Positions 1 to 10,743 of a DNA stretch of 64,000 nucleotides are shown one piece after another. The notes beneath the pieces were generated by a model that had not been told where the DNA came from, made no database searches, and saw nothing but the letters and a program-made list of their open reading frames with translations. Position numbers and translations under genes: made by a program. Each line of letters begins with the position of its first letter. The stretch's first letter is position 1. The stretch lies in assembly GCA_024449915.1 (NCBI GenBank), contig JAMZAV010003178.1, forward strand, positions 186,001 through 250,000. The letters run 5' to 3'. Origin of the DNA: Sweltsa coloradensis. Taxonomy: Eukaryota; Arthropoda; Insecta; Plecoptera; Chloroperlidae.

Positions 1-771
1 TGAAAATAAACTTGATTTGTTTATTATTTTTTGTGATATCAATATTATAAAGGAGAATTTTTCATTAAAATTTGAACTTTTGCATGTATTTGTAAAAAAA
101 AAAAATGCTTAAATTGTTCATGTAGGGGAATAAGTTTTATAGGGCTCATGTAGAACGTGTTCCTAAACACACCCTCAAAGTTGTAGCCAAATTTATCTAA
201 TAGATTGGGTAAAACAAGGAACATGAAGATAGCAAAATTAGCAATGCCAGCATATGGCAAATACCTCCCCTTAACTTTGGTGTTTACCGGCAAAACGACC
301 GTGGCTAAACCACTGTAAGGAAAAATTCAAAATAAAACCCCTAACTTTATACCCAACCGCTAAACGTCGTCGTATGTTTATGTACGTGACTGTACACGAA
401 GGAAAAATGTCACGGGATTTATCTAAAGTATAATTGATTAAAAGTCGTAACTTTTACAGTTTATGAATCGTTACAAGACTTTGTGACAAAACAGGGCGCG
501 GAATCGACAACGAATGTGGTCGAAAAAGTTTTATCTATTGGAAAATTGACCTAAAGACTGATTCATTTCCTGAGCATTCAGCCGGTAAATTGCCTCTGCA
601 AAGAAAACCTTGACCTTTTGTCAGTTCAGATAGTCGAAAAGTCGTTGGCCTAGGGTGTGGTGTTGGGGTCGTTCATGCAGAAGAATCCGGGGGACCGGGC
701 ATGCCTTATGCAGTCTACTTTAAAAGTTTATACTAAAAGAAAGACTAGAATGTAAAAAATATGATCTATAA
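1..771. other. unassigned AT-rich sequence
   Basis: I see no recognisable gene, repeat or RNA here. Short open frames lack any family signature. Confidence 0.5.
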
Positions 772-936
772 AGGGTACATTCCGAATGATGCTAACTTGC
801 AGCCTTGGGCGTGCCCAAAGCATTCCGTAAACACCGCCGCCATCACAACGCCCGTAACGCCCAATGTTAAACCTCGGGCATCTTGGGCATGTCTGGGTGT
901 TGTGGGCGCGTGGGAGCATCATTCGGAACGTACCCT
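772..936. mobile_element. short TIR element (MITE)
   Basis: The left end AGGGTACATTCCGAATGATG is answered at the right end by its reverse complement, with one mismatch over about 22 bases. The body is GC-richer than its flanks and holds inner inverted GCCCAAG pieces. It is about 165 bp and has no coding capacity. No target-site duplication is clear, so the superfamily is open. Confidence 0.65.
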
Positions 937-956
937 AAGAAGGCACCCAGCATAGA

Positions 957-1347
957 TATAGTAGGCTAGATACGCAGTCATTAATCCACTTCCGTGACAA
1001 TTTGAAGCCATTTTGAAATACCTGTTTGCATGCTAAGTAGATGGGAGCGATTTGTTGCCAAAATATTTTTAAGTTGGCCGTCAGTTTGACAGGTGAGCAT
1101 ACTAGCCATTAACATCAAATGATTACTAAATTCCCTTATGCAATAACTTCTTATTGTTTCTGTTTGTTCAATATCATGCTGCACAAGCTAAAACCATATC
1201 AAACAATCCAGTTAAATACTTAAATGCATTAAAAAAGCATAAATTAAAACGTCAAATCGCCATTTTGTTGATGGCAGTTTGACTCTTCAATTTGCTACGC
1301 TCGCGCCTTTGCGGAGGTATTGGAGACTGCGTATCTAGCCTACTATA
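957..1347 (+). mobile_element. MITE family M1, copy 1
   Basis: Perfect terminal inverted repeats of at least 20 bp (TAGTAGGCTAGATACGCAGT at the left, its complement at the right) flanked by TA. A second copy of the same length lies at 14739-15124 in opposite orientation, inserted in a SINE, which shows that the unit is mobile. The TA flanks suggest a Tc1/mariner-type target, which is an inference. No transposase is encoded. Confidence 0.85.
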
Positions 1348-1880
1348 GGGGTTTAATATGGCACCCACTTACCGCAGCAAGTTTGCCCTGTCTTGGCAAT
1401 GTTATTTATTTTACCTACCAATTGTGGGTTAATACCTGTTGTTAGTGATATAATATCTAAAATCGTCAAAGTTAAATAGATCTGACATGAACGATAAAAT
1501 ATAATGTGTTACACCTTGCATTAAGTTCTTAACTAAACTTTTAGTTCTATCCTTGTATGTATCTCTTAAAACATACACAGAACATTCGCAAAATAAGGCG
1601 AAAAATATATTTTTGTGAAAATTCACATTAAAATTCTTTTAAAATGTACTGAAAAGTGAAGACCATTGGAGCGTAGAACTCGCTTTTCTAGAAAATTCGG
1701 AGGTAACTTGAATCTTCTGGCTCTATTCGTTTGGCAATCAGACGATTTTCTGTGAATAACTTTTGAGCTCAACTCTGGCCGGGAAGTGTAATCTTAAATC
1801 ATTTACTTGAAATTGACTTTTTGACATTTCTTAAATCTCTTTTAAATAATGGTTCCGATACGGAAGTTTATCAACTGCCA
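1348..1880. other. unassigned sequence
   Basis: AT-rich, no gene or repeat recognised. Confidence 0.45.
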
Positions 1881-2290
1881 AAGCCAGCGGTTTACCCGCG
1901 TTCGCTTAGCCGGTTCCCACTCGAACACCGAAGTAAAGCAACATTGGGCGTGGTCAGGGGGAAAGTGGGTGAACGATATTCCATGAACTACACGTATACC
2001 GCTGGTTAGAGCAGATAGAGGGTTCGAGAGCTAGTGTAACGGCTTCGTTCTCCTCGACGTTTGCTCCGCAGTCCGGGTTTGTGGAGGAACCTATATGACT
2101 GTCAAGGTTACACCGTCCTTTCAGATGGGACGTTAAGCCGTTGGTCCCCTTGGTACTTTTCGAAAGGAGTAGGCTACGTGCCAATACCGGTTTTTCCCAC
2201 CTCCCTTCTGTTCATACTTCATCCTCATCTATCACCACTCATCATCTTGTTTTGAATATCAATACTTCTACAATACAAAGCAATACTAAT
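1880..2290 (+). repeat. SINE with conserved core (family S2), copy 1
   Basis: The core from about 2091 (ACTGTCAAGG, TTTCAGATGGGACGTTAAGC, GGTCCCCTTGGTACTT, GTAGGCTACGTGCC) recurs in reverse orientation at 31685-31893, and the two share a tail reading CACTCATC then ATCTTG or GTCTCG. The upstream GGGTTCGAGAG near 2012 could be a decayed B box. The GATGGGACGTTAA core recalls conserved SINE core domains shared among distant animals (Nin type), but that naming is from memory and uncertain. The 5' limit is a guess. Confidence 0.6.
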
Positions 2291-2324
2291 CAATCATAAA
2301 CTGACTAAACTTTTCTTTGCAGAA

Positions 2325-2758
2325 TTTCACGTAGACCTAAATCTCTGCACTTAGTCGATCGTGCCACGTTTTTGGGAATAATCGAAGAAATATTTCTCAT
2401 GAATATCGTACTTTTACAATTTTTTTCGATTTTTAGTGTAATAACACATGTGGGCCGATTCTGACCAAACGGGTGGGGCTATACAAAGTTGATATTTCAC
2501 AAGGACATTAAGGTAGTGGTGATTGCCTTTTGAAAGAAAAAGTTAGCCAGAATCCATAGAATATAGGTTTTAATATGAGTTTTTTTTAAATATAATAACA
2601 GTTAACAGTTAACATGAAACAATAGAAACTTGACAACAATCCCCTACAATGCATTAAAAAAACACTTACAAAAGCAAAGAGATCCCACGCAAACTAAAAA
2701 CTTACAAAAAAGTTCATCAATCAACGCGACTAAAAAAAGCGTTCGCGAAGCGGCCTAG
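2325..2758 (+). mobile_element. Helentron-like element family HA, 5'-truncated
   Basis: It shares its interior (GCCACGTTTTTGGG, TGGGCCGATTCTGACC, CGGGTGGGGCTA, GACATTAAGG) and 3' end with 10744-11325. The 3' end has the subterminal TCATCAATCAACGC, an AACGC/GCGTT hairpin and a terminal CTAG followed by T or C. The first 100 or so bases of the family, with TTGGATGAG, are missing. Confidence 0.7.
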
Positions 2759-2828
2759 TCATATGTAACTTTTACAAGAATGAGAAGTTTTTTAAATGAA
2801 AATACCCACAATAACAAATAAAAAATAT

Positions 2829-4218
2829 TTGGATAAGCAAAGCGAAGACATCAATTTGACTGTCCCCCAAAAAATTTAGCTCGTTTTTTTTTGTTTTGTT
2901 TGTTTGTTCTCTCTCTACCGGGCAAACGGCATATATGATCTTGATGAAAATTGGAGGGGTTCTTCAAAATCTCTGAACTTAGACCTGCCACGTTTTTGGG
3001 TACAATCGAAGAAATATTTCTCATGAATATCATACTTTTTTGTGATTTTTTTCGATTTTTAGTGCGATATTTTCGTGACATTTGGGCCGATTCTGACCAA
3101 ACGGGTGAGGCTATAGCGTTCATTGGATGAGCGTAGCGAAGATTCCATTTCACTACACTGGAGAAAAAAATCCGGAATGTTTTTTTTTCTTTTTTTTTCT
3201 GTTTGTATTTTTGTGTGTTTTTTTAACACGATTCCGGCTAAACCAATACTCCAATTGCGATGAAATTTACTGGAGGCCTTCAAAATTTCGTAACTTAGAA
3301 CTGCCACGTTTTTGAGCACAATCGAAAAATTATTTCTCATAAAGATCGCAATTTTACTATTTGTTTCGATTTTTTTAATAATTTCTTCGACTTATATAAC
3401 ACCTACATGCTTTATTCGATTTTTATGATTTTTTTACAGAACCTTAATTTTATAAATTAAGATATTCGTGTGAAATTTGAGTGCAATCGAAAAATTATTT
3501 CTCATGAAAATCGAAATTTTACGTTTTTTTCTTTTTTTAAGCGTTTTTTTTACTTTTAACACCTACATACTTTATCCAAATGTAGTGAGTTTTTCACAGA
3601 TTCTCAATTTTATGAATAAATATATTCGTGTGAAGTTTGAGCGCAATCGAATAATTATTTCTTATAAAAATCGCAATTTTACGATTTTTTAAAAATTTCG
3701 ATTAATAAAAAAAAATAAAGTTAATTTTTTATTTCATTTAATTTAATTAAAAAAAAATCTTCGACTTAGAAATGTTTTTTTTTCACAGAACAACAGAAAA
3801 TCCGCATAACACATGGCAGCTCAATGCACCAATTACGCTCATCCAACAACGCACCTGAAAAAGCGTTTGCGAAGCTTCCTAGTATTTAACATTGACATTA
3901 AGGTTATGGTGATGTAGTACCTTTTGAAAGAAAAAGTTGAAAAGCAAGCCAGAATTCATAGAAATAAAAGTTTCAACATGAGTTTTTTGAGGTGTAAGAA
4001 TTAACAAGTATAGAAACTTGACAACAATCACCTACAATGCGTTCAAAACGCAAATTTTCGGGCCTCCAGATATTTTACATTCTATAACAAATACCATAAT
4101 TTAACAAACATGATTTTGCAATGTGACTTGAAAAAGTAAAGAGATCCCATGCATACTTTAAACTTAAAAAAGCTCATCCATCAATGCGACTAGAAAAAGC
4201 GTTCGCGAAGCGGCCTAG
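2829..4218 (+). mobile_element. Helentron-like element HA carrying a nested HB copy
   Basis: Starts TTGGATAAGCAAAGCGAAG and ends GCGTTCGCGAAGCGGCCTAG. The interior matches the 582-bp copy at 10744-11325 up to 3122 (TATAGCGTTCA) and resumes at 3883 (CATTGACATTAAGG). The 760 bases between are a separate element of family HB. The 3' AACGC/GCGTT stem, about 11 bases and CTAG fit the published Helitron2/Helentron layout, with the inverted repeat terminal at the 5' end but internal at the 3' end. There is no Rep/helicase, so it is non-autonomous. Confidence 0.8.
3123..3882 (+). mobile_element. Helentron-like element family HB, nested
   Basis: 5' end TTGGATGAGCGTAGCGAAG; CGCTCATCCAA sits about 45 bases before the 3' end, followed by the AACGC/GCGTT hairpin and CTTCCTAG, then T. 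The interior repeats a block (GCGCAATCGAAAAATTATTT, CTCATGAAAATCGCAATTTT) two to three times, so this copy is longer than the roughly 510-560 bp relatives at 4325, 5176 and 5743. Confidence 0.85.
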
Positions 4219-4221
4219 TTA

Positions 4222-4324
4222 GGATACACCGACCAAACAAGCTGCACACGATTCCACCAGTTGGCGACGTCCGTTGCTAGGACTTCTCCAAAGTCACTTT
4301 ACACATTCCCAAGCCACAAATTGA
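4222..4324 (-). repeat. SINE S1 fragment
   Basis: The strings CACACGATTCCACC and CGTTGCTAGGAC then CTCCAAAGTCAC match the middle of the minus-strand SINE S1 at 27291-27689. It is cut on the right by the Helentron-like element at 4325. Confidence 0.6.
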
Positions 4325-4398
4325 TTGGATGAGTGTAGCGAGCGAAGCGAAGATTCCATTTCACTACACTGAAGAAAAAAATTTGGAATGTTTCTTTT

Positions 4399-4438
<40 letters not shown>

Positions 4439-4832
4439 TTCTTTTTTTTGTATTTTTGTGTGTTTGTTAACAAGATTTCGGCTAAATCGATAGTCCAATT
4501 GCGATGAAATTTTCTGGAGGCCTTCGAAATCTCTAAACTTAGAATATCCACGTTTTTGAGCGCAATCGAAAAATTATTTCTCAAGAAAATCGCAATTTTA
4601 CGATTATTTCGATTTTTTAAAAGTGTCAGACTTATAACACCTACATGCTTTATCCGACTGTAATGATATTTTCACCGAACCTAAATTTTTATGAATTTAT
4701 ATATTAGTGTGAAATTTGAGCGCAATCGAAAAACTATTTCTTATGAAAATCTCAATTTTACGCTTTTTTCGTTTAAAAAAATTTGCGCTTATCCAACAAC
4801 GCGCCTGAAAAAGCGTTTGCGATGCTTCCTAT
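4325..4832 (+). mobile_element. Helentron-like element family HB
   Basis: Starts TTGGATGAGTGTAGCGAG with a small GCGA duplication and ends GCTTCCTAT, a mutated CTAG. It contains a (CTTT)n run near 4392-4440. About 508 bp, non-coding. Confidence 0.75.
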
Positions 4833-4970
4833 TGTATGAAATGTGTCAAAACCATTTACAAATATAATATTCAACACCAATGAATATGCATTGCTTTATT
4901 TTTGTATTGTTTCCTTTTTTGGCCATTTCCCCGTCGACATTATTGTGTCCCTGAAGATACATTCATGTAA
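4833..4970. repeat. duplicated segment X, copy 1
   Basis: GTCAAAACCA, ATAATATTC, CATTGCTTTATTTTTGTATTG and CCCGTCGACATTATTGTGTCC match 6342-6475 with moderate divergence. In both places the segment follows SINE S1 material next to an HB element, so the block was probably copied as a unit. Confidence 0.6.
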
Positions 4971-5175
4971 GAGTCTACCCACTCAGTCACATAACTGATT
5001 TTCAATGGTGAACACGGTGGACAGCTGACCATAGCCAACTCTGTAGTCGTCGACATAATCGAACAATGACCAACTAGAGACCGACATATTTAAGTATGAA
5101 ACACTGATCAATGAATTACACAATTCCATCCGCGTACAGCACCAGAATCAACCAGGCTTGTTCGAAACAAGCTCA

Positions 5176-5735
5176 TTGGATGAGCGAAGCGAAGATTCCA
5201 ATCTACTACACTGGAGAAAAATCCGGAATGTTTTTTTTTTGTATTCTTGGCCGTTTGTTTACATGATTTTGGCTAAACCGATACTCCAATTGCGATGAAA
5301 TTTTCTAGAGGCTTTTGAAATCTCTGAAATTAGAACTGCCACGTTTTTTAGCGCAATCTAAAAATTATTTCTCATGAAAATCGCAATTTACGATTTTTTT
5401 TCGATTTAAAAAAATCTTAAAACCTTTCTTCGACTTACAACACCTACATGCTTTATTCGATTGTAATGATTTTTTCACAGAACCTTAATTTTATGAATTA
5501 ATGTAATCATGTAAAATAAGAGCGCAATCGAAAAATTATTTCTCATGAAAATCGAAATTTTACGTTATTTTTTCACTTAAAAAAAATTCTTTGAGATATA
5601 ACACCTACATGCTTTACGCGATTTGCAATGATTTTTTCACAGAACAACAGAAAATCTGTATAACACATGACAGCTCAATGCACCAATTACACTCATCCAA
5701 CAACGCGCCTGAAAGAGCGTTTGCGAAGCTTATAG
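5176..5735 (+). mobile_element. Helentron-like element family HB, tandem copy 1
   Basis: 5' TTGGATGAGCGAAGCGAAG, subterminal CACTCATCCAA, AACGC/GCGTT hairpin, 3' GAAGCTTATAG in place of CTTCCTAG. 560 bp. Head-to-tail with the next copy, 7 bases apart. Confidence 0.82.
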
Positions 5736-5742
5736 TAATTTA

Positions 5743-6298
5743 TTGGATGAGCGTAGCGAAGATTCCATTCTACTACACTGGAGAAAAAATCCGGAATATT
5801 TTTTTGTTTTTTCCATTTGTATTTGTGTGTGTTTGTTAACACGATTCCGGCTAAACCGATATTCCAATTGCGATGAAATTTTCTGGAGGCCTTCGAAATC
5901 TTTGAACTTAGAACTGCCACGTTTTTGAGCGCAATCGAAAATTATTTCTCATAAAAATCGCAATTTTACGATTTTTTTCGATTTAAAAAAAATTTCTTCG
6001 ACTCATAACACCTACATGCTTTATCGTATTGTTATGATTTTTCACAGAACTTTTATTTTATGAATTAATATATTCGTACAAAATTTGAGGGCAATAGAAA
6101 AATTATTTCTCATGAAAATCGCAATTTTACGCAACTTTACGATTTTTTTTCTATTTAAAAAAAACACCTGCATGCTTTATCCGACTGTAATGATTTCTTT
6201 ACAGAACAACAGAAAATCTGCATAACACATGGCAGCTCAATGCACCAATTACGCTCATCCAACAACGCGCCTGAAAAAGCATTTGCGAAGCTTCCTAG
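5743..6298 (+). mobile_element. Helentron-like element family HB, tandem copy 2
   Basis: 5' TTGGATGAGCGTAGCGAAG, subterminal CGCTCATCCAA, 3' GAAGCTTCCTAG then T. Head-to-tail arrays are a known habit of rolling-circle elements. Confidence 0.85.
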
Positions 6299-6341
6299 TT
6301 ATGTGCCTCGTTGCTAGGACGACTCCAAAGTCACTTTACAT

Positions 6342-6800
6342 ATTATTAAATGTGACAAAACCACATATAAATACAATATTCGACCCAGATAAATATATAT
6401 TGCTTCATCCTCGTGCCGTTTATTTCCTCGGCCCAGTTCCCCTTCGACACCATCGTGTCCCTGGAGTATATTACTTCCATCGCTCACGACCGACTCAACG
6501 TATTTCCTTCATTCGCCCCAGTAAGCACCACCATTACGTATCGACGCCCCTTATAATTGGGTGTCGTGCCGCTTGGTTCGCCAGCATCGTTGTTCTCACA
6601 GCCTTCTCAAGAGTAGTTGAGTAATCCCCGCTAGGAAACAAGATGGGGTAATCAAGCTCGAAAGGTCGCGTGTAATACGAATCAACACACAACACAAAGC
6701 CTTGGGGAGGTTATTAGGTTCGTATCATATTTAGACGTGGATTAATTGTTTCTGTCCAGTCGACACTCGACAGACGCTGAAGAAGCAAACAAGTAGAGAA
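6342..6800. other. segment X copy 2, then unassigned sequence
   Basis: 6342-6475 repeats 4833-4970. The rest, to the start of the satellite, contains a 131-codon open frame beginning in the upstream element. It crosses repeat boundaries and has no family signature, so I do not call it a gene. Confidence 0.5.
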
Positions 6801-7941
6801 GAGAATTACATTGTTATGAAACATGAATGGCGTATTTGGATGAGAGTAGTGAGAGAAGCAAGCTAGTAGAGAATTACATTGTTATGAAACATGAATGGCG
6901 TATTTGGATGAGAGTAGTGAGAGAAGCAAGCTAGTAGAGAATTACATTGTTATGAAACATGAATGGCATATTTGGATGAGAGTAGTGAGAGAAGCAAGCT
7001 AGTAGAGAATTACATTGTTATGAAACATGAATGGCGTAGTTGGATGAGAGTAGTGAGAGAAGCAAGCTAGTAGAGAATTACATTGTTATGAAAGACATGA
7101 ATGGCGTATTTGGATGAGAGTAGTGAGAGAAGCAAGCTAGTAGAGAATTACATTGTTATGAAACATGAATGGCGTATTTGGATGAGAGTAGTGAGAGAAG
7201 CAAGCTAGTAGAGAATTACATTGTTATGAAACATGAATGGCGTATTTGGATGAGAGTAGTTGAAGAAGCAAGCTAGTAGAGAATTGCATTGTTATGAAAC
7301 ATGAATGGCGTATTTGGATGAGAGTAGTGAGAGAAGCAAGCTAGTAGAGAATTACATGGTTATGAAACATGAATGGCGTATTTGGATGAGAGTAGTGAGA
7401 GAAGCAAGCTAGTAGAGAATTACATTGTTATGAAACATTTAATGGCGTATTTGGATGAGAGTAGTGAGAGAAGCAAGTTAGTAGAGAATTACATTGTTAT
7501 GAAACATAAATGGCGTATTTGGATGAGAGTAGTGAGAGAAGCAAAACTAGTAGAGAATTACGTTGTTATGAAACATGAATGGCATATTTGGATGAGAGTA
7601 GTGAGAGAAGCAAGCTAGTAGAGAATTACATTGTTATGAAACATGAATGGCGTATTTGGATGAGAGTAGTGAGAGAAGCAAGCTAGTAGAGAATTACATT
7701 GTTATGAAACATGAATGGCGTATTTGGATGAGCGTAGTGAGAGAAGCAAGCTAGTAGAGAATTACATTGTTATGAAACATGAATGGCGTATTTGGATGAG
7801 AGTAGTGAGAGAAGCAAGCTAGTAGAGAATTACATTGTTATGAAACATAAATGGCGTATTTGGATGAGAGTAGTGAGAGAAGCAAGCTAGTAGAGAATTA
7901 CATTGTTATGAAACATGAATGGCGTATTTGGATGAGAGTAG
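6801..7941 (+). repeat. 68-bp tandem satellite, about 17 copies
   Basis: The period is 68 bases, measured between successive GAATTACATT (6803, 6871 and on). Each monomer reads GAGAATTACATTGTTATGAA, ACATGAATGGCGTAT, TTGGATGAGAGTAGTGAGAG, AAGCAAGCTAGTA. Copies are nearly identical; one has a 2-base insertion near 7093 and one keeps GATGAGCGTAG near 7728. TTGGATGAG and AAGC..CTAGTA resemble the two ends of the neighbouring Helentron-like elements. Short open frames are by-products of the repeat. Confidence 0.97.
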
Positions 7942-7951
7942 TTAAAGTTGT

Positions 7952-8295
7952 GTGGCTCATTGGGCTTGTAGTTAGCGTACCTGCTTCCAATGCAGAAGGT
8001 CCAGGGTTCGATTCCCGCCAAAGTCAGAAGTTTTTTAACTTCTGATTTGGACTTAAGTCCATCAGTTCTTGTCTTAGGTGTTTGTAAACGGTGACTTTGG
8101 AGCTGTCCTAGCAACGAGGCACATAATAAATTCACAGTTGTTCTGAATCGGCCTTGTTGATTCTGGTGTTGATCCGCTAGTGTTCGCACTTTCCATACCA
8201 CTGATTGCTATATTTCCTATTTAAGGCTTGGTCCCTTTGATTTACTGTCCCTCACTGAAAATCGGTTATATAACTGAGTGGGTAGACTCTAAATA
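7952..8295 (+). repeat. tRNA-derived SINE S1, inserted in the satellite
   Basis: The head has an A box (TGGCTCATTGG), an anticodon-like arm around TTCCAAT (CCA, Trp-like) and a B box (GGTTCGATTCCCG). The body has AACTTCTGATTTGGACTTAA and GGTGACTTTGGAGC, and the tail is GAGTGGGTAGACTCTAAATA. A satellite monomer resumes on the right, so the SINE landed in an existing array. Pol III transcription is expected from the boxes, by family. Confidence 0.9.
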
Positions 8296-8312
8296 CAATG
8301 TATTTATTTTAA

Positions 8313-8410
8313 GCAAGCTATAGTAGAGAATTTCATTGTTATGAAACATGAATGGCGTATTTGGATGAGCGCAGGCCGCAGTTGAACAAGTAAGCTAGTA
8401 AAGATTACAT
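8313..8410 (+). repeat. last, degenerate satellite monomer
   Basis: GCAAGCTATAGTAGAGAATT, GTTATGAAACATGAATGGCG and GGATGAGCGCAGG continue the 68-bp unit after the SINE. It keeps GATGAGCG, as in Helentron ends. Confidence 0.85.
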
Positions 8411-8600
8411 AGCGGACGTTCGCGGACGTTCGCGGCCGCCATTGTATGGTCATTTACATGTGTTTCCCTATGTCTGTCAAATCAGCAGTGCGCCCGAGCC
8501 TACACAATAGCCGTAGCCGTGTAAGTGTAAGCCCTTGTAAATTAGGATATTTGTAGCTATTTAATTGGTCCAGACCTTTTTGTACCATTACAATAAAAAA
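8411..8600 (+). repeat. dispersed repeat R1, copy 1
   Basis: CGGCCGCC, GTGTTTCCCT, GTCTGTCAAAT, GCGCCCGAG and the final GTACCATTACAAT occur in reverse complement at 23455-23645. Non-coding, about 190 bp. It begins with a GCGGACGTTC duplication. Confidence 0.6.
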
Positions 8601-8640
8601 GCTTAATTTTTAGTCAAACTTATCTGTATTATTCCATCCA

Positions 8641-9058
8641 GTAAATGATGGTCTTGTGGTTAGAGGCTCTGCTTCCAATGGAGAAAGTCCTGAGTTCGAT
8701 TACCGCTTTATGCAAAAGTTTTTGAACTTCTGATACGTATACTCAAGTCCATCAGTTCTTGGCTTTGGAATGTTTAAAACGGTGACTTTGGAGCCGTCCT
8801 AGCAACGAGGCACACAATACATTCTAAGCTAGGGTGTTCATAATCAGCCTTGTTGATTCTAGCACTGTCCGCGGGTGTAATCGTGTCCAGCTTGATTGAT
8901 CGGTGTTTCCAATTTAAATATGCCGGTCTCTAGTTGGTTATCGTTCGCTCGTCGATGGTGACGGCGCCTTCAGGGTTGGCTTGGTCGACTTTAAATTAAA
9001 TGTCACTCATTGAAAATCAGTTATGTGAATGAGTTTGTAGACACGAAATTCGAATTTA
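8641..9058 (+). repeat. tRNA-derived SINE S1, diverged copy
   Basis: The GCTTCCAATG arm, GAGTTCGATTACCG B box, CCATCAGTTCTTGGCTT, GGTGACTTTGGAGCC and a GAGTTTGTAGAC tail match S1. Diverged from the 7952 and 43566 copies. Confidence 0.82.
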
Positions 9059-9928
9059 TTTTTTTATTTTTTTTTTAATAAAAATAATGTCACAAAATAA
9101 CCTTATATATAATTTTGAATTAGTAGTTAATTTACCCACCCAGTCTTAACTGGTTTACATAGGTCGAGTTTTAAAACGTCGTGTGTGTGATCGCACTGTG
9201 AATAGAGCTACTATATTTTCAGTATAACTTAGATTGCTGGCGGCATCACTCTTCGGTTGCAGTGTAAAATCTAAAGTGTGTTTTCGTGTAGGGTTGTGAG
9301 GTTGAATGATAAATCAGGGCTTGGTTCTAAACCCAGGGGCAGACTTTATGAATAGAGACATGGTCAACACTTACACCCAAACACGCAGCCGTGTTCCCTT
9401 GGAAGAAAGAGAAAAAACAAAAACGTCCTTCGGTAAAAGTGCTGTTGTGTTGCTAATTTAAAATTTTCTTTTAAATATGCATTGTATATATTATTTCTTC
9501 AATGTCTACACATTATTTCAACCCATTGGAGAACCATTTAATTTATTTCAGAAATTCAGGTTCTCAATCTTAGGGTACAATGTGAAATTCTATTTTTTCC
9601 TGATAATTTTAATACTTTTTTAAGGGCAATATTTTTAAAAAATTGGCAAATTTTGGATTTGATGTAGACTATTAATTTCAAATAAAAAAGTTATTTTCTA
9701 TGCTTGTCCATACTTTTTTATTCACATAACGTTTATGTAATTTAAATAATCTGTATATTGATTCTATTTTGTATTAAGTTTGAAAATGGTTAAATAATGA
9801 CTGTTCATTATTTATGGTGTAATTATTTGAGCCCGGTTTTAGTTATGATGTTCTTTTTATGGTTAGTTTTTAAAACTGATAGGAAATATGTAAAATTAAT
9901 TAATGAATACAATATTGACAGACAGAAT
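9059..9928. other. unassigned AT-rich sequence
   Basis: No gene or repeat recognised. Confidence 0.45.
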
Positions 9929-9962
<34 letters not shown>

Positions 9963-9975
9963 AAGAAAGAATGAT

Positions 9976-10006
<31 letters not shown>

Positions 10007-10160
10007 AAAAAAGAAAGAAAGAAAAAAAAGAAAAAAAAGAAAGAAAGAAAAAAAGAAAGAAAAAAGAAAAAAAAGAAAAAGAAAAAAGAAAGAAAGAAAG
10101 AAAAGAAAGAAAGAAAGAAAGAAAAAGGAAAGAAAGAAAGAAAGAAAGAAAGAAAGAAAC
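9929..10160 (+). repeat. GATA then GAAA microsatellite
   Basis: (GATA) repeats from 9929, passing at about 9960 into interrupted (GAAA) repeats. Lys/Arg/Glu or Phe/Ser/Leu open frames across it are artefacts. Confidence 0.98.
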
Positions 10161-10743
10161 CATTTCAAATCCGACAATGTATCAAAATATATAAAAGTAG
10201 CAAACGCAAGCCTATGGACCAATTAAAATCAAAATAACTTCAAACCACTGAACACATTCCATCGAATAACAACTCATTCACAAAGGTTTGCTTGTTAATT
10301 TTCTCCACCGACCGAAAATTATTTACACAAATCAAAACGCGATGTAGCAAATAATGATAAACAAACATGGCAATTGCCTTTATTGTTTAGTGAAATGATA
10401 TAATTGGAAATAATTATTGTGATGTAAATTAGATTTTGATTAATTTTAAAGTTGAATGATTGTAACCGAAGAAGAACAATTATAAATCAAATGTAAAAAC
10501 AACTATTTCGGAATTAATTACCGTCTGTGAATATAACCGACGTGCTAATTGGCAACATTGTATGAGCAAGAATGATGGTGGTTTGGTTTGTGTGTACTTG
10601 AGTGTGGCCCAATTATTGTGTTAGTATTCCGACCCATCCACCTAGAACAAAATTATTATATCTCCTTTGTGTGTGGATGTACTGTATAATAATATGACGT
10701 CAGTAAAACAAACAATCTCGTTTATGATAAGAGAGAAATCTGA
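10161..10743. other. unassigned AT-rich sequence
   Basis: No gene or repeat recognised. Confidence 0.45.

Larger units (their letters stand above)
4971..6341 (-). repeat. SINE S1, split by two tandem Helentron-like elements
   Basis: Minus-strand S1 tail (GAGTCTACCCACTCAGTCAC) runs to 5175; the sequence resumes at 6299 with ATGTGCCTCGTTGCTAGG. The join matches the intact copy at 27291-27689. Everything between is insertion. Confidence 0.75.

Noticed and set aside
2061..2255. 5S rRNA gene
   Set aside because: GATGGGACGTTAAGCC and GGTACTT superficially recall 5S wording, but the order does not match and it is a repeated SINE core.
6229..6624. 131-codon frame
   Set aside because: Begins in a Helentron-like 3' end, crosses a SINE fragment and segment X, with no family motif.
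6342..6800. LTR of a retrotransposon
   Set aside because: No matching second LTR, primer-binding site or gag/pol sequence seen.
7373..7618. 81-codon frame with repeated MAYLDESSERSKLVENYIV
   Set aside because: The 68-bp monomer is not a multiple of 3, and the frame exists only because of local indels. A satellite artefact.
6801..7941. CRISPR array
   Set aside because: The repeat is continuous with no unique spacers, and the context is eukaryotic.
7952..8020. Functional tRNA-Trp gene
   Set aside because: The CCA-like anticodon loop and boxes are present, but the head is joined to a repeated body and tail found in many copies, and the acceptor stem does not pair.
9896..10237. Ser/Phe/Leu-rich and Lys/Glu-rich open frames
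   Set aside because: Translation of a GAAA/GATA microsatellite on either strand.
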